Part shown: in pieces, positions 44,523 through 53,740 of the stretch
Layout of the letters: each line of letters begins with the position of its first letter
Numbering within the stretch: the stretch's first letter is position 1
Source: Mesobacillus boroniphilus
Lineage (GTDB): Bacteria > Bacillota > Bacilli > Bacillales > Cytobacillaceae
Direction of reading: 5' to 3'
NCBI RefSeq assembly: GCF_018424685.1
Contig: NZ_QTKX01000001.1
Location: 1,178,001-1,242,000 of the forward strand
DNA: 64,000 nt
The notes under the pieces: generated by a model
Databases searched by the model: none
Told to the model about the DNA's origin: nothing
Seen by the model: the letters and a program-made list of their open reading frames with translations, nothing else
Translations under genes and position numbers: made by a program

Positions 44523-44750
44523 ATGATGTATTGCGAATTTAAACCCTTCTCAACTGATACTGAGATATATACTCAGGAAATGCTCGAGGAAATCATTGGT
44601 GATGAATTCGAGGCAATGATGTATAAGGATGATAAAGAAATACCTGCATACATCTGGACAGTAAACTTCGTGGTCATAGTGAAAAGAAGTACAAAATTTT
44701 TAACGGACATTAGTTTTGAAAAAATACCTAGAAATCCAGTTTGTGAGTAA
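44523..44750 (+). CDS. Small hypothetical protein upstream of adhE
   Basis: A 75-residue soluble protein (MMYCEFKPFSTDTEIYTQEM, PAYIWTVNFVVIVKRS). AAAAGGAG lies 8 bases before ATG 44523. It sits between two Rex-like sequences and directly upstream of adhE. Function unknown. Confidence 0.65.
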   Translation: MMYCEFKPFSTDTEIYTQEMLEEIIGDEFEAMMYKDDKEIPAYIWTVNFVVIVKRSTKFLTDISFEKIPRNPVCE

Positions 44751-44768
44751 ATTATTTTTCGTTCTTAT

Positions 44769-44786
44769 TTGTGAAATGTTTCACAA
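44769..44786. promoter_or_regulatory. Rex operator upstream of adhE
   Basis: TTGTGAAATGTTTCACAA is an almost perfect inverted repeat matching the Rex consensus TTGTGAA-N4-TTCACAA. Rex releases DNA when NADH/NAD+ is high, inducing fermentation genes. It lies 72 bases before the adhE start. Confidence 0.85.
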
Positions 44787-44857
44787 TTTAAGCTTTACAA
44801 CGTATGAACTACTTTAATGAAGTAGAGTTTCCTAAAACAAATAAGGAGGTCCTGAAA

Positions 44858-47461
44858 ATGGGGACAGTTGAAAAAGTGGCAAAAGAACAGACATCCGTAA
44901 CGAAAATGGTTGATGGTCTATTGGATAAAGGTTTAAAAGCCTTGGCACAAATGCGGGAGCTCGATCAAGAATCAGTAAACAAAATCGTAAAGGAAATGGC
45001 GCTGGCAGGACTTGACCAGCATATGCCACTCGCAAAGATGGCAGTAGAAGAAACAAAAAGAGGTGTTTATGAGGATAAGATTATCAAGAACATGTTTGCC
45101 ACAGAGTATGTGTACCACAATATCAAATACGATAAAACGGCTGGCATCATTGACGAAAATGAGCATGAAGGTATGATCACGATTGCTGAGCCAGTTGGTG
45201 TGATCGCCGGAGTTACACCGGTGACGAATCCAACCTCAACAACCATGTTCAAAGCGTTGATCTCGATCAAAACAAGAAACCCAATCATATTCGCTTTCCA
45301 CCCATCTGCGCAAAAATGCAGCAGTGAGGCGGCGAGAATCCTTCGGGATGCAGCAGTTAGAGCAGGAGCGCCACAAGATTGTATCCAGTGGATTGAAAAA
45401 CCATCTCTAGATGCAACACAAGCCTTGATGAATCATCAGAAGATTTCATTGATTTTAGCTACTGGTGGTGCTGGTATGGTTAAATCCGCCTACAGTTCAG
45501 GAAAGCCGGCATTAGGTGTTGGACCTGGTAATGTACCCTGTTATATTGAACGAACTGCAAATGTAAAGCGGGCAGTCAATGACCTGATTTTATCCAAAAC
45601 ATTCGATAACGGCATGATCTGTGCTTCAGAACAGGCGGTAATCATTGATAAAGAAATCTATCACGATGTAAAAGCAGAAATGATCGCCAATAGCTGCTAC
45701 TTTTTAAACGAAGAAGAAAGATCGAAGGTTGAGAAGCTGGTGATCAATGAACAATCATGCGCAGTTAATGCAGATATTGTAGGGATGCCAGCTCATAAGA
45801 TTGCTGAAATGGCAGGTGTGACGGTGCCAGAAGAGACTAAAATTCTTGTTGCTGAGCTCAAAGGCGTGGGTGCGCAATATCCTCTATCCCGTGAAAAGCT
45901 GAGCCCCGTGTTAGCTTGCTATAAAGTAAATGGAACAGAAGAGGGACTTAAGCGGGCTGAAGAGATGCTTGAATTTGGTGGACTAGGACATTCCGCTGTC
46001 ATCCATTCTACTAGTGATGAAGTAATAAAAGCGTTCGGTTTAAGAATGAAAGCAGGACGCATCATCGTAAATGCCCCATCCTCCCAGGGGGCGATTGGCG
46101 ATATCTATAATGCCTACCTGCCATCCTTGACCCTTGGCTGCGGAACTTACGGCGGGAACTCTGTTTCAACCAACGTAGGTGCGATTAACTTGATCAATGT
46201 AAAAAAAGTAGCGAGAAGGAACGTGAATATGCAGTGGTTCAAAGTGCCATCAAAAATTTACTTTGAAAAGAATTCAACGCAATATCTAGCGAAAATGCCT
46301 AAAATCTCGAAAGCATTTATCGTCACAGACCCTGGAATGGTGAAGCTGGGTTATGTAGATAGAGTTCTGTATCATTTGAGAAAGCGTCCAGACTATGTTC
46401 ACTGCGAAATTTTCTCTGACGTAGAGCCAGACCCATCTATCGAAACGGTAATGAAGGGTGCGGAGATGATGGCGAGTTTCCAGCCGGATGTCATCATTGC
46501 TTTAGGCGGCGGCTCTGCAATGGATGCAGCTAAAGGCATGTGGCTGTTCTATGAATATCCTGATGCGGACTTCCATGGCTTAAAACAGAAATTCCTTGAT
46601 ATCCGAAAGCGCATTGTCAAATATCCACAACTTGGCCGCAAAGCCCAATTCGTTGCGATACCGACAACATCCGGTACTGGTTCAGAAGTGACATCCTTCT
46701 CAGTTATTACCGATAAAAAAGCAAACATCAAATATCCGCTGGCAGACTATGAACTGACACCAGATGTGGCTATTGTCGACCCGCAGTTTGTCATGACGGT
46801 TCCGAAGCACATTACAGCCGATACTGGAATGGACGTATTGACACATGCCATTGAAGCGTATGTCAGCTGTATGGCTAATGATTATACAGATGGTTTAGCC
46901 ATTAAAGCAATTCAGCTCGTATTTGAATATCTGCCAAGAGCGTATCGAAATGGCCAGGATGAGGTTGCTCGCGAGAAGGTGCATAATGCATCCACGATTG
47001 CCGGTATGGCATTTGCCAATGCATTCCTCGGAATCAACCATAGTTTAGCGCATAAGCTTGGCGCGGAATTCCATATTGCTCATGGCCGCTCCAACACCAT
47101 CTTGATGCCGCATGTCATCCGATATAACGCGACAAAACCAAAGAAATTTACAGCGTTCCCTAAATATGAAAGCTTTGTCGCAGACCAGCGCTACGCAGAA
47201 ATCGCACGCATACTCGGTCTTCCTGCCCGCAATACGGAAGAAGGAGTTGAGAGCCTAGTCCAGGCGATCATCAAGTTGGCGAAGGAAATGGATATTCCAA
47301 TGAGCATAGAAGCAAACGGAGTTGACAAAGCCGAATTCGAAGCAAAAGTCGACCAGCTTGCCGATCGGGCATTCGAAGACCAGTGTACAACAGCTAACCC
47401 TAAGCTTCCACTAGTTTCGGAATTGGCTGAAATCTATCGATTGGCTTTTAAGGGAGTTTAA
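44858..47461 (+). CDS. adhE: Bifunctional acetaldehyde-CoA/alcohol dehydrogenase
   Basis: An 867-residue fusion. The N-terminal acylating aldehyde dehydrogenase has the catalytic Cys in FDNGMICASEQAV and the nucleotide region GVTPVTNPTSTTMFK. The C-terminal iron-dependent alcohol dehydrogenase (from about residue 455) has ALGGGSAMDAAKGMW, TTSGTGSEVT and metal-binding His residues in GINHSLAHKLGAEFHIAHGR. It turns acetyl-CoA into ethanol, reoxidising NADH anaerobically. ATG 44858 with AAGGAGGT; upstream in-frame codons precede the ribosome site. Rex-regulated by its operator. A second acylating dehydrogenase is at the left edge. Confidence 0.97.
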   Translation: MGTVEKVAKEQTSVTKMVDGLLDKGLKALAQMRELDQESVNKIVKEMALAGLDQHMPLAKMAVEETKRGVYEDKIIKNMFATEYVYHNIKYDKTAGIIDENEHEGMITIAEPVGVIAGVTPVTNPTSTTMFKALISIKTRNPIIFAFHPSAQKCSSEAARILRDAAVRAGAPQDCIQWIEKPSLDATQALMNHQKISLILATGGAGMVKSAYSSGKPALGVGPGNVPCYIERTANVKRAVNDLILSKTFDNGMICASEQAVIIDKEIYHDVKAEMIANSCYFLNEEERSKVEKLVINEQSCAVNADIVGMPAHKIAEMAGVTVPEETKILVAELKGVGAQYPLSREKLSPVLACYKVNGTEEGLKRAEEMLEFGGLGHSAVIHSTSDEVIKAFGLRMKAGRIIVNAPSSQGAIGDIYNAYLPSLTLGCGTYGGNSVSTNVGAINLINVKKVARRNVNMQWFKVPSKIYFEKNSTQYLAKMPKISKAFIVTDPGMVKLGYVDRVLYHLRKRPDYVHCEIFSDVEPDPSIETVMKGAEMMASFQPDVIIALGGGSAMDAAKGMWLFYEYPDADFHGLKQKFLDIRKRIVKYPQLGRKAQFVAIPTTSGTGSEVTSFSVITDKKANIKYPLADYELTPDVAIVDPQFVMTVPKHITADTGMDVLTHAIEAYVSCMANDYTDGLAIKAIQLVFEYLPRAYRNGQDEVAREKVHNASTIAGMAFANAFLGINHSLAHKLGAEFHIAHGRSNTILMPHVIRYNATKPKKFTAFPKYESFVADQRYAEIARILGLPARNTEEGVESLVQAIIKLAKEMDIPMSIEANGVDKAEFEAKVDQLADRAFEDQCTTANPKLPLVSELAEIYRLAFKGV

Positions 47462-47463
47462 TA

Positions 47464-47506
47464 GAACAAAAGGGATGGAATCATTTGGTTCCATCCCTTT
47501 TGTTCA
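47464..47506 (+). terminator. Rho-independent terminator of adhE
   Basis: A perfect 17-bp stem (GAACAAAAGGGATGGAA and its complement) around an 8-base loop, with T-rich right arm. Confidence 0.92.
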
Positions 47507-47621
47507 AATCATAAGTAACTTGTCCTATTGTAATGTCGAATGGGTTCTAAACTGTTCTATTTACCTAGTAAAAATAGTAATAATTTAACTAGTGTATATT
47601 TTTTGAATATTATATTATTTA

Positions 47622-47650
47622 TCCCGGATAACCATTTTACTAATCCGGGA
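47622..47650 (+). promoter_or_regulatory. 5'-UTR hairpin overlapping the ribosome site of the M28 gene
   Basis: TCCCGGAT pairs with ATCCGGGA (8 bp, 13-base loop); the right arm runs into GGGAGG, the Shine-Dalgarno of the aminopeptidase gene. Folding would hide part of it, so translation may be controlled. Confidence 0.5.
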
Positions 47651-47658
47651 GGTAATGT

Positions 47659-49062
47659 ATGAAGAAGAAGCCTTATCTATCAATCGCATTAGCAGCAGGT
47701 CTAGCAGTAAGTACCTTAGGAGCACAGGCTATTTACGCGAAGCCGGCAGAATCTCAGCAACAGGTTCAGCCTTTCAATGTTTTTGACAACAAGGTCCTTG
47801 ACAAAATTAATGTCGAAAATATCTACAACAACATTGAATATCTTTCAAGAACACCTCGTGTTGCCGGTACAGAAGCCGAGCACAATGCGATTCAGTATGT
47901 CAAAGAGCAATTCGAGTCATACGGTTATGAAACAGAGCTTCAGGAATTTACTTTCTACGGGTACACTGCACCTGATACTGTTGAGCTGGCGGTAGATGGT
48001 TATTCAGCTGAAATCAAGCCTAAATCCTTTACACATGGAATGGATGGAACGGCTTCAGGGGAATTGGTTTATGCAGGTTTAGGACAAGCTGGGGATTTTG
48101 AAGGCAAAGATGTTGAAGGTAGAATTGCTTTAATTCAGCGAGGAGCGATTACATTTGCTGATAAAGTCTTGAATGCAGCAGCGAACGGTGCAGCAGGAGT
48201 CATTATTTTTAACAATACATCAGGGGACCTTAACGGAACATTCGGTTCACCGAATGATGCCTATGTACCGGCTGTGGCGATTACCCAGGAAGCTGGACAA
48301 GCATTATTGGTCAAGCTTAACAGCGGTGAAACTTTGACAGCTTCAATTAACATTGAAGGTGCAGAGGGTGGAATGAGGACTTCCTACAATGTCATCGCCA
48401 CGAAAGCACCTACAAATAAAAATAAGGCAAAAGACGGAATTCTCGCATTGGGCGCCCATCACGATTCAGTTCCTGGAGCACCAGGTGCAAACGACGATGC
48501 ATCAGGCACTGCGATGACCCTCGAGCTCGCCCGCGTCATGAAGGATTTGCCCACGAATATGGAAATGCGCTTCATAACTTTTGGCGCCGAGGAACTTGGA
48601 TTGATTGGTTCACGTTATTACGTCAGCCAGCTTTCCGAGGAGGAGAAGGACCGCTTCGTTGGGTACTTTAATATGGATATGGTTGGAAGCCGGGATGCAG
48701 GTGATTTGGTCATCAATACGCCAGACGGAAACGATAACATTGTTTCCCAAACGGCTCAAGCTTCCAGTGCTCGCTTAAATGGCGTACCAACCCCGATCCA
48801 GCCAGGCGGAAGCAGTGACCACGTATCGTTTTATGAAGGCGGCATCGCATCAGGTTCATTTATCCATAGACCGCTAGAGCCATGGTACCATACGCCAGAA
48901 GATACAATTGACAAGATCAGCAAAGAAAAACTGCAGGATGTAGCGGAAATCGTGGGTACGGCTGTCTATGACATCGTCCGTCCAGAGAATCAGGGGCCAA
49001 AGGCAAACAGAGGAAAAGAACAAAAGGTACCACATCTATATTATGAGGAAGAAATGAAATAA
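47659..49062 (+). CDS. Secreted M28 family aminopeptidase with PA domain
   Basis: A 467-residue exported zinc aminopeptidase. Signal peptide ends around YAKP (residue 28). A PA domain occupies about residues 120-235 (GRIALIQRGAITFADKVLNA). The M28 catalytic domain shows LGAHHDSVPGAPGANDDASG (His, Asp), FGAEELGLIGSRYY (Glu pair), FNMDMVGSRD (Asp) and a C-terminal GGSSDHVSFY plus HTPEDTID (His). It resembles B. subtilis YwaD. It degrades extracellular peptides. Confidence 0.95.
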   Translation: MKKKPYLSIALAAGLAVSTLGAQAIYAKPAESQQQVQPFNVFDNKVLDKINVENIYNNIEYLSRTPRVAGTEAEHNAIQYVKEQFESYGYETELQEFTFYGYTAPDTVELAVDGYSAEIKPKSFTHGMDGTASGELVYAGLGQAGDFEGKDVEGRIALIQRGAITFADKVLNAAANGAAGVIIFNNTSGDLNGTFGSPNDAYVPAVAITQEAGQALLVKLNSGETLTASINIEGAEGGMRTSYNVIATKAPTNKNKAKDGILALGAHHDSVPGAPGANDDASGTAMTLELARVMKDLPTNMEMRFITFGAEELGLIGSRYYVSQLSEEEKDRFVGYFNMDMVGSRDAGDLVINTPDGNDNIVSQTAQASSARLNGVPTPIQPGGSSDHVSFYEGGIASGSFIHRPLEPWYHTPEDTIDKISKEKLQDVAEIVGTAVYDIVRPENQGPKANRGKEQKVPHLYYEEEMK

Positions 49063-49074
49063 CTTGTTCTATCG

Positions 49075-49112
49075 CCAGGTTCACCGATTTATGGTTGGAC
49101 CTGGTTTTTGTT
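49075..49112 (+). terminator. Rho-independent terminator after M28 gene
   Basis: Stem CCAGGT / ACCTGG extended by ACC / GGT, then TTTTTG. Confidence 0.8.
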
Positions 49113-49193
49113 TGCCTATGGGATCTTTAATTCTCCTCCATCGTATTGCAGGTATTCATAAAGGGAGGTGGGGGCGATAGGAGGGTTGGATTT

Positions 49194-49301
49194 TTGCGAA
49201 AAAAAATATATGTAATTCTTGGGGATGCAGATGAAACTGAGCAGCCAGATTGGCTTGAAAGTCTATTGAAATCCCAGCAGGTACAGCTGGAACAAAATTG
49301 A
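49194..49301 (+). CDS. Very small acidic protein
   Basis: A 35-residue ORF with TTG start and an excellent AGGAGGG 8 bases upstream (MRKKIYVILGDADETEQPDW...). Codon use looks genuine, but no homologue is recognised. Confidence 0.4.
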   Translation: MRKKIYVILGDADETEQPDWLESLLKSQQVQLEQN

Positions 49302-49337
49302 ACAAATCCTTCCCTAATTTAAAGCAGGATCTCCTTT

Positions 49338-50036
49338 TTAATGCAATAAATCATCTCGTTTATCAATATATAAGTTTCCATCAGGCTGTACTTCTGCGTA
49401 AAAAACATCTTCTACTGATTGCACTCCAGCCAGTTTAAGTTGTTCATCGAGCCAGGTTTGGTCCTTATTCATGTTGGCCAAATTTTTTAGATTGACATGT
49501 CCGTCAGCCACTAGCTCTGTAGAAAACGGAACAAAATTTCCTTGCGACATCACGATATTCAGGTCGCTTTTCGTAACAGCTTGTTTGGGTTCCTTTTTCA
49601 TGATCGAAAGCTTTCCGTCCGTTTCAAAGATGGCATAATCAATATCACTCAAAGAAAAAATGCTCTTTTCACGAAGCCTTGCTCGTAGTGAGTCTGTATC
49701 TAGGCGTGTTTTTCTTAGTGCATCTTCTAATATTTTCCCTTTTTTTATCACGATAACCGGCTTACCCATTAATACCTTTCTCGCTTTTTTTGATTTAAGG
49801 TGAATTTGATCAGTTAAGACTGTAAAAGCGGCCCAGCCTAGTAAAGCGATAACCCCGTTTGTAATACTTACTCCTGGATTGGTGACAAGCGCCGCTGCTA
49901 TGGAGCCAAACGCGATAGCGGACACGAGGTTGAAGAACGTCATTTGACTAATTTCTTTTCTGCCAGCCCACCTTGCCATAGAAAGTAATACGATAAAACC
50001 AATTGCGATCCTGAGAATCAATTCAAGCTGATTCAA
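49338..50036 (-). CDS. DUF421 family membrane protein (YetF-like)
   Basis: A 232-residue protein with three N-terminal transmembrane helices (to about residue 80), followed by the cytoplasmic DUF421 domain (GKPVIVIKKGKILEDALRKT, LREKSIFSLSDIDYAIFETD) and a C-terminal segment (WLDEQLKLAGVQSVEDVFYAE). This is the YetF/YrbG architecture. In spore formers some members affect germination or stress; exact role unknown. Confidence 0.92.
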   Translation of the reverse strand: MNQLELILRIAIGFIVLLSMARWAGRKEISQMTFFNLVSAIAFGSIAAALVTNPGVSITNGVIALLGWAAFTVLTDQIHLKSKKARKVLMGKPVIVIKKGKILEDALRKTRLDTDSLRARLREKSIFSLSDIDYAIFETDGKLSIMKKEPKQAVTKSDLNIVMSQGNFVPFSTELVADGHVNLKNLANMNKDQTWLDEQLKLAGVQSVEDVFYAEVQPDGNLYIDKRDDLLH

Positions 50037-50111
50037 TTTTTATCCCGCCTTATCGTTAATACTGTAAATTATTTGCAAATAGGCAGGATATTATTCTGGG
50101 TGACGAATTTT

Positions 50112-50237
50112 ATGACTTCTGTTTCATTTTCATTATTAACAAAACTCAAGGTGCGAAAGAAGCCGATTGTCATCGACAGCGCAGATTCGGATAATGGAGT
50201 ATTAGCGAATAGAGCTGGGTTAATGGAGGGAATCTAA
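50112..50237 (+). other. Possible small ORF in a gene-poor gap
   Basis: A 41-codon ORF (MTSVSFSLLTKLKVRKKPIV, then DSADSDNGVLANRAG) in the 311-base gap between the DUF421 and csp genes. Only a weak GGGTGA precedes it. The rest of the gap holds nothing recognisable. Could be chance. Confidence 0.25.
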
Positions 50238-50300
50238 CGCTTTTGTGAAGATCTACACTATAACAGAACGATGAAGGGAAGGGGCTTATGCAGACATAAT

Positions 50301-50333
50301 AAAAAGAAGGTCCCATTGGAACCTTCTTCTTTT
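50301..50333 (-). terminator. Terminator of cold-shock gene
   Basis: Minus-sense AAGAAGGT-TCC / GG-GACCTTCTT stem, then TTTTTATT. Confidence 0.85.
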
Positions 50334-50347
50334 AGCAAAACTATAAA

Positions 50348-50548
50348 TTATAGTTTTGAAACGTTAGCAGCTTGTGGTCCGCGAGCGCCTTGCTCAACGT
50401 CGAAAGATACTTTTTGACCTTCGTCTAATGATTTGAAACCTTCAGATTGGATAGCAGAGAAGTGTACGAATACGTCGTCTCCACCTTCGCGCTCGATGAA
50501 TCCAAAACCTTTTTCTGCGTTAAACCATTTTACTGTACCTTGTTCCAT
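50348..50548 (-). CDS. cspD: Cold-shock protein (CspB/CspD type)
   Basis: A 66-residue OB-fold RNA chaperone. RNP1 KGFGFIE and RNP2 DVFVHFSAI are intact. It binds single-stranded RNA/DNA and aids translation in the cold or stationary phase. ATG 50548 with GGGAGGTAAC; the longer frame adds the leader. Which paralogue (B, C or D) it is cannot be settled. Confidence 0.95.
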   Translation of the reverse strand: MEQGTVKWFNAEKGFGFIEREGGDDVFVHFSAIQSEGFKSLDEGQKVSFDVEQGARGPQAANVSKL

Positions 50549-50716
50549 TACTGTTACCTCCCAGTGCGTTAGCACATTATGTTACTATCCTTGCCCAAAG
50601 TGATCATTAAGACGAAATAATTTCTATCCTTTACACCGAACAAAAATAATTCTTTATTATCATAACAGAAACTGGAATCAATAGCAAACAATAATAAAAG
50701 ATTTCATCCTAATGGC

Positions 50717-52297
50717 CTATTTATGAGGCAGCACTCTCCAATTATCGTTGCAGGTAGCCTCAATTTGGCCTTGTCTTTGGATATAATCAGCTAGTAATTC
50801 AGTCATATCTGTTTGAATTTCTTTTTTGACTGGCTTACCTTTGAACATATTGAAGTTTCCACCGCCGCCTGCACGATAATTATTGACGACCACGTCGAAT
50901 TCTTCATCAAGGTTCAGTGGTTCTCCCTTATATTTCAGGAGAGTTACCCTGTTTCCGACGGGTTTGGAAATATCAAAAAGATACTGTATTCCTTCCCACA
51001 TATCATAGTTATAATGCTGTGGTTTAGGAGTTTCATAAGATGGATTTACCTGGATTTCTCCTTCATCATTTAAAATAAAGTACTCTGCGGATTTTTCGAG
51101 TGCGTCTTTAATATCCTGGCCGGACACAGTGATCACTTTTAATGTATTGGGGTAGACATAGTTAGATACTATATCCCTCATAGTTATATTACGTGGAAAC
51201 CCTGGAGCTCCATTATGAAAAAGAGCTGTTGAGGATATATCCACTCCGGCAGCATCCATTTGTACCTTATTAATAAACTCGATAAGCGGATGGTCTTTTT
51301 TTCGGACTTCCAAGGGTGAATGGACACGCATATCCCCGACAATTTCTCCGAGAGGCTGATCCAGCCACTTTTGTGTAGAGTCTTCATATTCACTGGTCAA
51401 CTCCAGGACCTTTTCGTCTGGGTGCGTGGTTTCATCTATTTCTATAATCTCAGCTGTTTTTTCAGTTATAGTCCATTTCCCTTTTGAGTTTTCAAATTTG
51501 ATCGACACCTTCGAAAAAGCAAGACCTTTATGACCTGGCTGTACAACCAGCACCCCGTTAAGCTGAGTAGAAAGCTGCCTATGCTGGTGACCAGTCAACA
51601 AAATATCGATTTCCGGAATTTCCATGCACATCCGATACGCCTGATTTTCGCCAGTTAGTTGCTCAGTCTGATCGCCGGTCTCAAGGTCTCTCTCAAATCC
51701 GCCGTGATAGGAAACGATAAGGAGGTCGTACTGCTCGGTTTCTTGTAAATGCTCAATCCATTCTTTGAGAGTATCAAAAGCATCAAGGAATTCAAGTCCC
51801 ATAATATTAAAAGGGTTTTCCCAGTTTGGGATATAATGTGTAGTCACCCCGATTACTGCTATACGTAAGCCGTTGGTGAACGTTTTTATGAAATAAGGTT
51901 TACCGAAAGCTGGTTCTTTAGTGTGCTCTATTACTATATTAGCGGATAGCCACGGAAAATTAGATTGCCTGATGGCGCTCTTCAATAAATCTTGCCCATA
52001 ATTGAATTCATGGTTACCAATTACCGCTCCATCATAACCCAGGTATTTCATCACTCTGACAACAGGGTTATCTAAATCGTTCATATGTCTCGCGAAATGA
52101 TACGTAAGGGGAGTGCCCTGGATGACATCGCCATTATCTATCAGTAAGTTGCAATCGCTTGTCTTTAGAACATTTTCGAAGGCAGATCCGAGCTTTGCCA
52201 GCCCCGAATTTGTTTCTTCATTATTTCCATAATTGATAGGTAAAATATTGCCATGAATATCGCTTGTTTGAAGGACTACAAGCTCACGCTTCTCCAT
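50717..52297 (-). CDS. Bifunctional metallophosphatase / 5'-nucleotidase family protein
   Basis: A 526-residue protein of the UshA family. N-terminal metallophosphatase motifs are QTSDIHGNILP, DNGDVIQGTPL, GNHEFNYG and LLTGHQHRQL; the C-terminal 5'-nucleotidase domain has NYRAGGGGNFNMFKG. No signal peptide, so probably cytosolic, hydrolysing nucleotides or 2',3'-cyclic nucleotides. ATG 52297 is chosen; GTG 52306 is possible. Single gene. Confidence 0.92.
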   Translation of the reverse strand: MEKRELVVLQTSDIHGNILPINYGNNEETNSGLAKLGSAFENVLKTSDCNLLIDNGDVIQGTPLTYHFARHMNDLDNPVVRVMKYLGYDGAVIGNHEFNYGQDLLKSAIRQSNFPWLSANIVIEHTKEPAFGKPYFIKTFTNGLRIAVIGVTTHYIPNWENPFNIMGLEFLDAFDTLKEWIEHLQETEQYDLLIVSYHGGFERDLETGDQTEQLTGENQAYRMCMEIPEIDILLTGHQHRQLSTQLNGVLVVQPGHKGLAFSKVSIKFENSKGKWTITEKTAEIIEIDETTHPDEKVLELTSEYEDSTQKWLDQPLGEIVGDMRVHSPLEVRKKDHPLIEFINKVQMDAAGVDISSTALFHNGAPGFPRNITMRDIVSNYVYPNTLKVITVSGQDIKDALEKSAEYFILNDEGEIQVNPSYETPKPQHYNYDMWEGIQYLFDISKPVGNRVTLLKYKGEPLNLDEEFDVVVNNYRAGGGGNFNMFKGKPVKKEIQTDMTELLADYIQRQGQIEATCNDNWRVLPHK

Positions 52298-52480
52298 AAA
52301 TACCACGTCCGTTCATATAGAATCACATATACAATCCTACCCATTTTCAATGAAAAAAATAAAAAAAGGGGGAAACCACTTTCATGGCTTCCAGCTTATT
52401 AAACAGTGAGTGAGTATATATTATCGTCAGGAATGATACTTGCTTATATAACACATAGTAATAGAAAAGGAGGGAGTATC

Positions 52481-52663
52481 ATGGGAAAATGGAATGAAGA
52501 AGGAGCTGCTAACAACAATCTTTCTGCTGAAACAATTGCGAGTTCTAAGCTTGTGGGAAAGCCAGTCTTGCAAGAACATGAGTTTTCAGAAGAACTTGCT
52601 GACGGGGGAGAGAGGGACAAGGCAATTGAGAAACAACTAAAGGAACATCAACCAGGGATGTAA
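52481..52663 (+). CDS. Small hydrophilic protein
   Basis: A 60-residue acidic, probably disordered protein (MGKWNEEGAANNNLSAETIA, ELADGGERDKAIEKQLKEH). AAAGGAGGGA gives a strong ribosome site at ATG 52481; the longer frame from 52406 is unlikely. Resembles spore- or stress-associated small proteins only in composition. Confidence 0.6.
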   Translation: MGKWNEEGAANNNLSAETIASSKLVGKPVLQEHEFSEELADGGERDKAIEKQLKEHQPGM

Positions 52664-52681
52664 TAGAATATAAATAGCCAG

Positions 52682-52722
52682 AAAAATAAAAAGCATAACA
52701 GATTCACAATCTGTTATGCTTC
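52682..52722 (-). terminator. Terminator of bioYB operon
   Basis: A perfect 14-bp stem (AAGCATAACAGATT / AATCTGTTATGCTT) with a T-rich tract on the minus strand just after the bioB stop. Confidence 0.93.
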
Positions 52723-52726
52723 TTGC

Positions 52727-53719
52727 TTATGTTGTGATTTCTTCTTTTGTAAATTCAATTTCAAATCCCAGATCTTCAAGCATTTTATGGTCAGCAGTCG
52801 TTTCTTGTCCTGCTGTTGTTAGATAATCTCCAACAAAGATTGAGTTGGCAGGGTAGAGGCCTAACGGCTGCAAGCTACGCAAATTAACTTCTCTGCCGCC
52901 GGAAATCCTGATTTCTTTTGTTGGATTGATGAATCTCATCAGGCAAAGAACTTTTAGGCAGTATCGAGGATTCAATTCATCCGTTCCTTCAAGAGGGGTA
53001 CCGTCAATAGCATGGAGAAAATTGACTGGAATTGAATCGGCGTCTAATGCTTTCAGGCTCCTAGCCATATCGACTACATCTTGCTTTGTTTCCTTCATTC
53101 CTATAATCACTCCGGAACATGGTGAAATTCCGGAATTTTTGACAAGCTCTACAGTATTGACCCGGTCTTTGTATGTATGTGATGTCGTGATGGCTTCATG
53201 ATGGCTTGCTGAAGTGTTAAGGTTATGATTATATCGGTCAACACCAGCGGCCTTGAGTCTTTCTGCTTGTGAAGGTTTAAGGATTCCAAGGCAGGCACAA
53301 ACCTTAAGGCCATATTTTTCTTTAATTTCTTCTACTGCAGAAGTAACCGCATCAAGTTCCTTTTCACTTGGCCCTCTTCCGCTGGCAACGATGCAATATG
53401 TGCCTGCATTTAGATTATAAGCTTGTTCAGCACCTTGCATGATCGTTTCCTTATCCATCATCCGATACTTTTGGATAGGGGCATCGGAGACACTCGATTG
53501 TGCACAGTAACCGCAGTTTTCCGGACACAAACCTGATTTTGTATTAATGATCATATTTAGCTTAACGCGATTTCCGTAATAGTGATGGCGTATCATGTAG
53601 GCCGCCTGGAGTAATTCGAGCAGTTCCTGGTCGGGACAATCAAGTATACTTAAAGCCTCTGCATCAGAAATCGTGTTTCCTTCAAGTACGCCAAGCGCTA
53701 ACTCCTTCCAGTATCCCAT
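52727..53719 (-). CDS. bioB: Biotin synthase
   Basis: A 330-residue radical SAM enzyme. The CPENCGYCAQS cluster site, YNHNLNTSASHHEAITTSHT and ISGGREVNLRS are canonical. It inserts sulfur into dethiobiotin using two Fe-S clusters. It lies 21 bases downstream of bioY in one operon with a BirA site; no other bio genes are nearby, so the cell either imports dethiobiotin or biotin or encodes the rest elsewhere. Confidence 0.97.
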   Translation of the reverse strand: MGYWKELALGVLEGNTISDAEALSILDCPDQELLELLQAAYMIRHHYYGNRVKLNMIINTKSGLCPENCGYCAQSSVSDAPIQKYRMMDKETIMQGAEQAYNLNAGTYCIVASGRGPSEKELDAVTSAVEEIKEKYGLKVCACLGILKPSQAERLKAAGVDRYNHNLNTSASHHEAITTSHTYKDRVNTVELVKNSGISPCSGVIIGMKETKQDVVDMARSLKALDADSIPVNFLHAIDGTPLEGTDELNPRYCLKVLCLMRFINPTKEIRISGGREVNLRSLQPLGLYPANSIFVGDYLTTAGQETTADHKMLEDLGFEIEFTKEEITT

Positions 53720-53740
53720 GCTATCTTCCCCCTTTAGTCA

